From Phototrophicales bacterium (GTDB taxonomy: Bacteria > Chloroflexota > Anaerolineae > Aggregatilineales > Phototrophicaceae): a DNA stretch of 16,075 nt. This document shows, in pieces, positions 13,924 to 16,075 of the stretch. Each line of letters begins with the position of its first letter. The first letter of the stretch is position 1. The stretch is taken from the NCBI GenBank assembly GCA_002794515.1, contig PGTJ01000024.1:1-16075 (forward strand), written 5' to 3'. The position numbers and the translations under genes are program-made. The notes below the pieces were generated by a model. It did not search any database and was not told the origin of the DNA. It saw only the letters and a program-made list of their open reading frames with translations.

Positions 13924-14937
13924 ATGCCAGATACGCCGATTAATGTCCTTGTGGCGATGAATTTTTCAGAAGACATCCTTAATCGCTTACGTGCCGTCTC
14001 GGATCGGCTGAATATTGTGTGTTATGCGGGGCAAGTGCCACCACAAGCCTATGCCGACATTGAGGTGCTATATACCATTTTCAATTTTCCCATGCCCGCC
14101 GAAGCCCCTCATCTGAAGTGGATACAACTGCATTACGCGGGTTTAGATGGTGTGGTGAATCGCCCGATTGCTCAACAGGAGCATATCCACATCACCAGCG
14201 CGAGCGGGATTCATGCCACGCCTATCGCCGAATATTGCATCGGCATGATGTTGGCTTTTTCGCTCCAATTGCCCAAGATGTTGCGCCTACAAGCACAGTC
14301 CAAATGGGCAGATCGCCCGCATGAAGTCTTTCGCCCGGTGGGATTGCGTGGGCAAACACTCGGCATTGTCGGTTATGGTAGCATTGGGCGCGAATTGGCG
14401 CGTATTGCCGATGCGATGGGCATGACAATCTTGGCGACCAAGAACAACTTGCTCAAACCGCAAGAGGAACTCGATTATATCGAAGAAGGCACAGGCGACC
14501 CCAATGCCGATATTCCCGAAAGGTTATATCCACCACAGGCGTTAGGGGCGATGGTCGCCGAATGCGATTATGTGGTGGTGACAGTCCCGCTCACCGAAAA
14601 AACGCGCCATATGGTCAATGCCGATATTTTGGCGCAGATGAAGCCGACAGCGGTCATCATCAATATTGGGCGTGGGGCAACGATCGACGAACAAGCCCTG
14701 ATACATGCCCTAAATCGGGGTATTATCGCAGGTGCGGCGTTGGATGTGTTTGAAGAAGAACCGCTCCCCGCCGATAGTCCATTATGGCAAATGTCGAATG
14801 TCATCATCAGCCCCCATGTATCGGGCAATAACATCCGTTATGCAGAACGCGCCGCACGGGTTTTTGAAGAAAATCTGCGCCGTTATATCAATCATCAACC
14901 GCTCCTCAATCAATATGATCGCAAACGGGGATATTAA
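13924..14937 (+). CDS. D-2-hydroxyacid dehydrogenase family protein
   Basis: An NAD(P)-dependent oxidoreductase that interconverts a 2-oxoacid and a D-2-hydroxyacid; the exact substrate cannot be told. The 337 residues contain the Rossmann motif G150-Y-G152-S-I-G155 and the catalytic triad Arg250 (NIGRGATID), Glu279 (DVFEEEPLP) and His298 (ISPHVSG). The second Rossmann strand ends ATKNN (171-175) rather than with the acidic residue typical of NAD-users, which hints at NADPH, as in glyoxylate/hydroxypyruvate reductases. A longer-than-usual loop follows it (about 176-205, including EEGTGDPNADIPERLYPP). ATG 13924 is supported by AAGGAG (13910-13915), 8 bases upstream. The promoter is shared divergently with fabI. 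No neighbouring gene points to a pathway. Confidence 0.92.
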   Translation: MPDTPINVLVAMNFSEDILNRLRAVSDRLNIVCYAGQVPPQAYADIEVLYTIFNFPMPAEAPHLKWIQLHYAGLDGVVNRPIAQQEHIHITSASGIHATPIAEYCIGMMLAFSLQLPKMLRLQAQSKWADRPHEVFRPVGLRGQTLGIVGYGSIGRELARIADAMGMTILATKNNLLKPQEELDYIEEGTGDPNADIPERLYPPQALGAMVAECDYVVVTVPLTEKTRHMVNADILAQMKPTAVIINIGRGATIDEQALIHALNRGIIAGAALDVFEEEPLPADSPLWQMSNVIISPHVSGNNIRYAERAARVFEENLRRYINHQPLLNQYDRKRGY

Positions 14938-14985
14938 TCTGGCTCTATCGTTCATAAACGCATTATATCTGATTGTACGTTGTCG

Positions 14986-15053
14986 TAGGTGTTAGATGCA
15001 CCTAATCACGATAAAGCATAAAGCACACGTTAGTAATAAAAACCACCTAATCA
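14986..15053. repeat. Hairpin and repeated CACCTAATCA in the gap after the dehydrogenase
   Basis: TAGGTG (14986-14991) and CACCTA (14999-15004) form a 6-bp stem with a 7-base loop, without a following T-run. The decamer CACCTAATCA occurs twice in the same orientation (14999-15008 and 15044-15053), 45 bases apart. No gene is visible here. Confidence 0.4.
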
Positions 15054-15055
15054 GG

Positions 15056-15079
15056 TAAAAACAGCCCCTTCAGTGGGCT
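15056..15079 (-). terminator. Terminator-like hairpin on the minus strand with no obvious gene
   Basis: Read on the minus strand, AGCCC (15079-15075) and GGGCT (15067-15063) form a 5-bp stem with a 7-base loop, followed by G and five T bases (15061-15057). No minus-strand coding gene ends here, so it may end a small RNA starting near 15119. Confidence 0.4.
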
Positions 15080-15094
15080 TGCAAGATGCGAGTA

Positions 15095-15117
15095 GCCATC
15101 GGCTTTGAGCCGATGGC
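15095..15117. repeat. Perfect 10-bp hairpin resembling an IS200/IS605-type end
   Basis: GCCATCGGCT (15095-15104) and AGCCGATGGC (15108-15117) pair perfectly around the 3-base loop TTG. Short GC-rich hairpins with a GGCTTTxAGCC core are common at the ends of IS200/IS605 elements and related palindromic repeats. No transposase or TnpB gene accompanies it, so it would be a remnant or a non-autonomous repeat. Confidence 0.5.
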
Positions 15118-15175
15118 AAGGCAAGATTATGCAAATGCACATCACCAATTTAGAACCTTTTGCACCGTCATCGCG

Positions 15176-15181
15176 TATAAT
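15176..15181 (+). promoter_or_regulatory. -10 box (TATAAT) of the S9 peptidase gene
   Basis: A perfect TATAAT 38 bases before the ATG at 15220. No clear -35 at normal spacing. Confidence 0.5.
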
Positions 15182-15219
15182 GATTATTGACCATTGAAAA
15201 AAATTAAAAAGGAGCTTTG

Positions 15220-16075
15220 ATGATGACACAATCCCCAAAATATCGTTACGAACAATTCGCCGCTACACGCATTTATACCCCCGTAGTCCGCTATTCGCCC
15301 GATGGACAGCACATCTTACATGTCACCAACACCACAGGACAATTCAATTTGTGGACAATCCCCTCTGGCGGTGGCATCCCGCGCCAATTGACCACCTTCA
15401 CCGATAACACTATCCGCAATGCCTTATGGTTTCCAGATGCTTCTGGCATCATCTTTCAGGCTGACCAAAATGGCGATGAACAGCATCAGTTATATCGTTT
15501 GGGTGCGCGTGGTGGATGGCATACACCCATCACCCAGAAGATGGATTCGCAACATAATCTGGGCGATATTTCGCCTGATGGTCACTGGATTGCTTATAGC
15601 GCCAATGATGATAACCCCATGAGTATGGATGTGTGTTTGTATCATACCCAAATGGGGGAAAAGCGCCGTATTTTTACGGGGCGGTTGTCATTTCCGAGCG
15701 AATGGTCGCCGAATGGCAGATATTTGACCATCATCGAATCAACGGGCAATACTAACCTCAACACATGGCTATATGACCATCAAACAGGCGAGACAACCCT
15801 ATGTACACCCCATGAAGGAGAGGCGATTTTCGCCGCGGTGGGGTGGTCACCGAATAGCGATGGATTTTATATCGTCTCAGATAGTGGGCGCGAATTTATG
15901 GGGTTGCTCTATTATGACCTCGTTAAAAAGTCATATGATTGGGTTGAGACACCCGATTATGATATCGAACAATTCGCTTTTTCTAAAGATGGTCGCCTGA
16001 TGGTATGGGCGGTCAACGAGAATGGCGCATCGAAATTATATGGCAAAAATTTGCAGACCAATACCCCGATCAACA
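15220..16075 (+). CDS. S9-family (prolyl oligopeptidase-like) peptidase, N-terminal propeller only
   Basis: The frame stays open from 15220 to the right edge (285 codons), so the gene is cut. The visible part is a TolB/WD40-like beta-propeller: about six repeats, each with a core such as RYSPDGQHILHVT, ISPDGHWIAYSA, EWSPNGRYLTII, GWSPNSDGFYIVS and FSKDGRLMVWAV. This arrangement, starting directly with the propeller and no signal peptide, is typical of cytoplasmic S9 acyl-aminoacyl or dipeptidyl peptidases, whose catalytic alpha/beta-hydrolase domain would lie beyond base 16075. AAGGAG (15209-15214) stands 5 bases before ATG 15220 and 8 before ATG 15223; either may be the start. Because the catalytic domain is not visible, a stand-alone propeller protein cannot be excluded. 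Confidence 0.75.
   Translation, partial: MMTQSPKYRYEQFAATRIYTPVVRYSPDGQHILHVTNTTGQFNLWTIPSGGGIPRQLTTFTDNTIRNALWFPDASGIIFQADQNGDEQHQLYRLGARGGWHTPITQKMDSQHNLGDISPDGHWIAYSANDDNPMSMDVCLYHTQMGEKRRIFTGRLSFPSEWSPNGRYLTIIESTGNTNLNTWLYDHQTGETTLCTPHEGEAIFAAVGWSPNSDGFYIVSDSGREFMGLLYYDLVKKSYDWVETPDYDIEQFAFSKDGRLMVWAVNENGASKLYGKNLQTNTPIN

Noticed and set aside
15129..15197. 22-codon open frame before the S9 peptidase gene, with AAGG 7 bases upstream
   Set aside because: It spans the candidate TATAAT of the peptidase gene, so it could not be on the same transcript; the product has no recognisable features and a frame this short can arise by chance.

Overview
The window looks like a stretch of bacterial chromosome, probably from a member of the Chloroflexota related to Anaerolineae. 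That placement is an inference from gene content: a very large soluble histidine kinase built from repeated GAF domains, a PucC/BCD-family transporter of the light-harvesting type, FabI, BioY and an S9 peptidase. No rRNA or other marker gene is present to confirm it. Genes are dense, base composition is moderate, and intergenic gaps are short and AT-rich. No tRNA, rRNA, CRISPR array or intact transposase gene was seen.

Layout. (1) Bases 2-7066, plus strand: a probable operon of a histidine kinase cut by the left edge, a single-domain response regulator, an alpha/beta-hydrolase-like protein whose nucleophile serine is replaced by glycine and whose lid region holds a long Pro/Thr-rich insertion, and thiamine pyrophosphokinase. 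(2) Bases 7067-7250: an AT-rich control region with several inverted repeats. (3) Bases 7224-8684: the PucC-family transporter, ended by a U-rich terminator. (4) Bases 8797-10404: the lipid II flippase MurJ, possibly on a leaderless mRNA. (5) Bases 10446-11877, minus strand: xseA and xseB, overlapping and convergent with murJ. (6) Bases 11992-12919: a small basic protein of unknown function followed by the biotin transporter subunit BioY. (7) Bases 12966-13763, minus strand: fabI, with a terminator at its 3' end and a long hairpin in its 5' leader. (8) Bases 13924-14937: a D-2-hydroxyacid dehydrogenase, divergent from fabI. (9) Bases 14938-15219: a non-coding gap with several hairpins, including one resembling an IS200/IS605-type end, which could encode a small minus-strand RNA. 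(10) From 15220: an S9-type peptidase, of which only the beta-propeller lies inside the window.

How the genes fit together. The kinase and regulator form a two-component pair with no DNA-binding output, so signalling probably acts through protein partners. The remaining genes are housekeeping: cofactor supply (ThiN, BioY), lipid and wall synthesis (FabI, MurJ) and DNA repair (XseAB). Biotin uptake and FabI sit on either side of a shared terminator region and both serve fatty-acid synthesis, but nothing in the sequence shows co-regulation. The least ordinary items are the serine-less hydrolase with its insertion, the PucC-family gene with its inverted-repeat control region, the fabI leader hairpin, and the structured gap before the peptidase gene.
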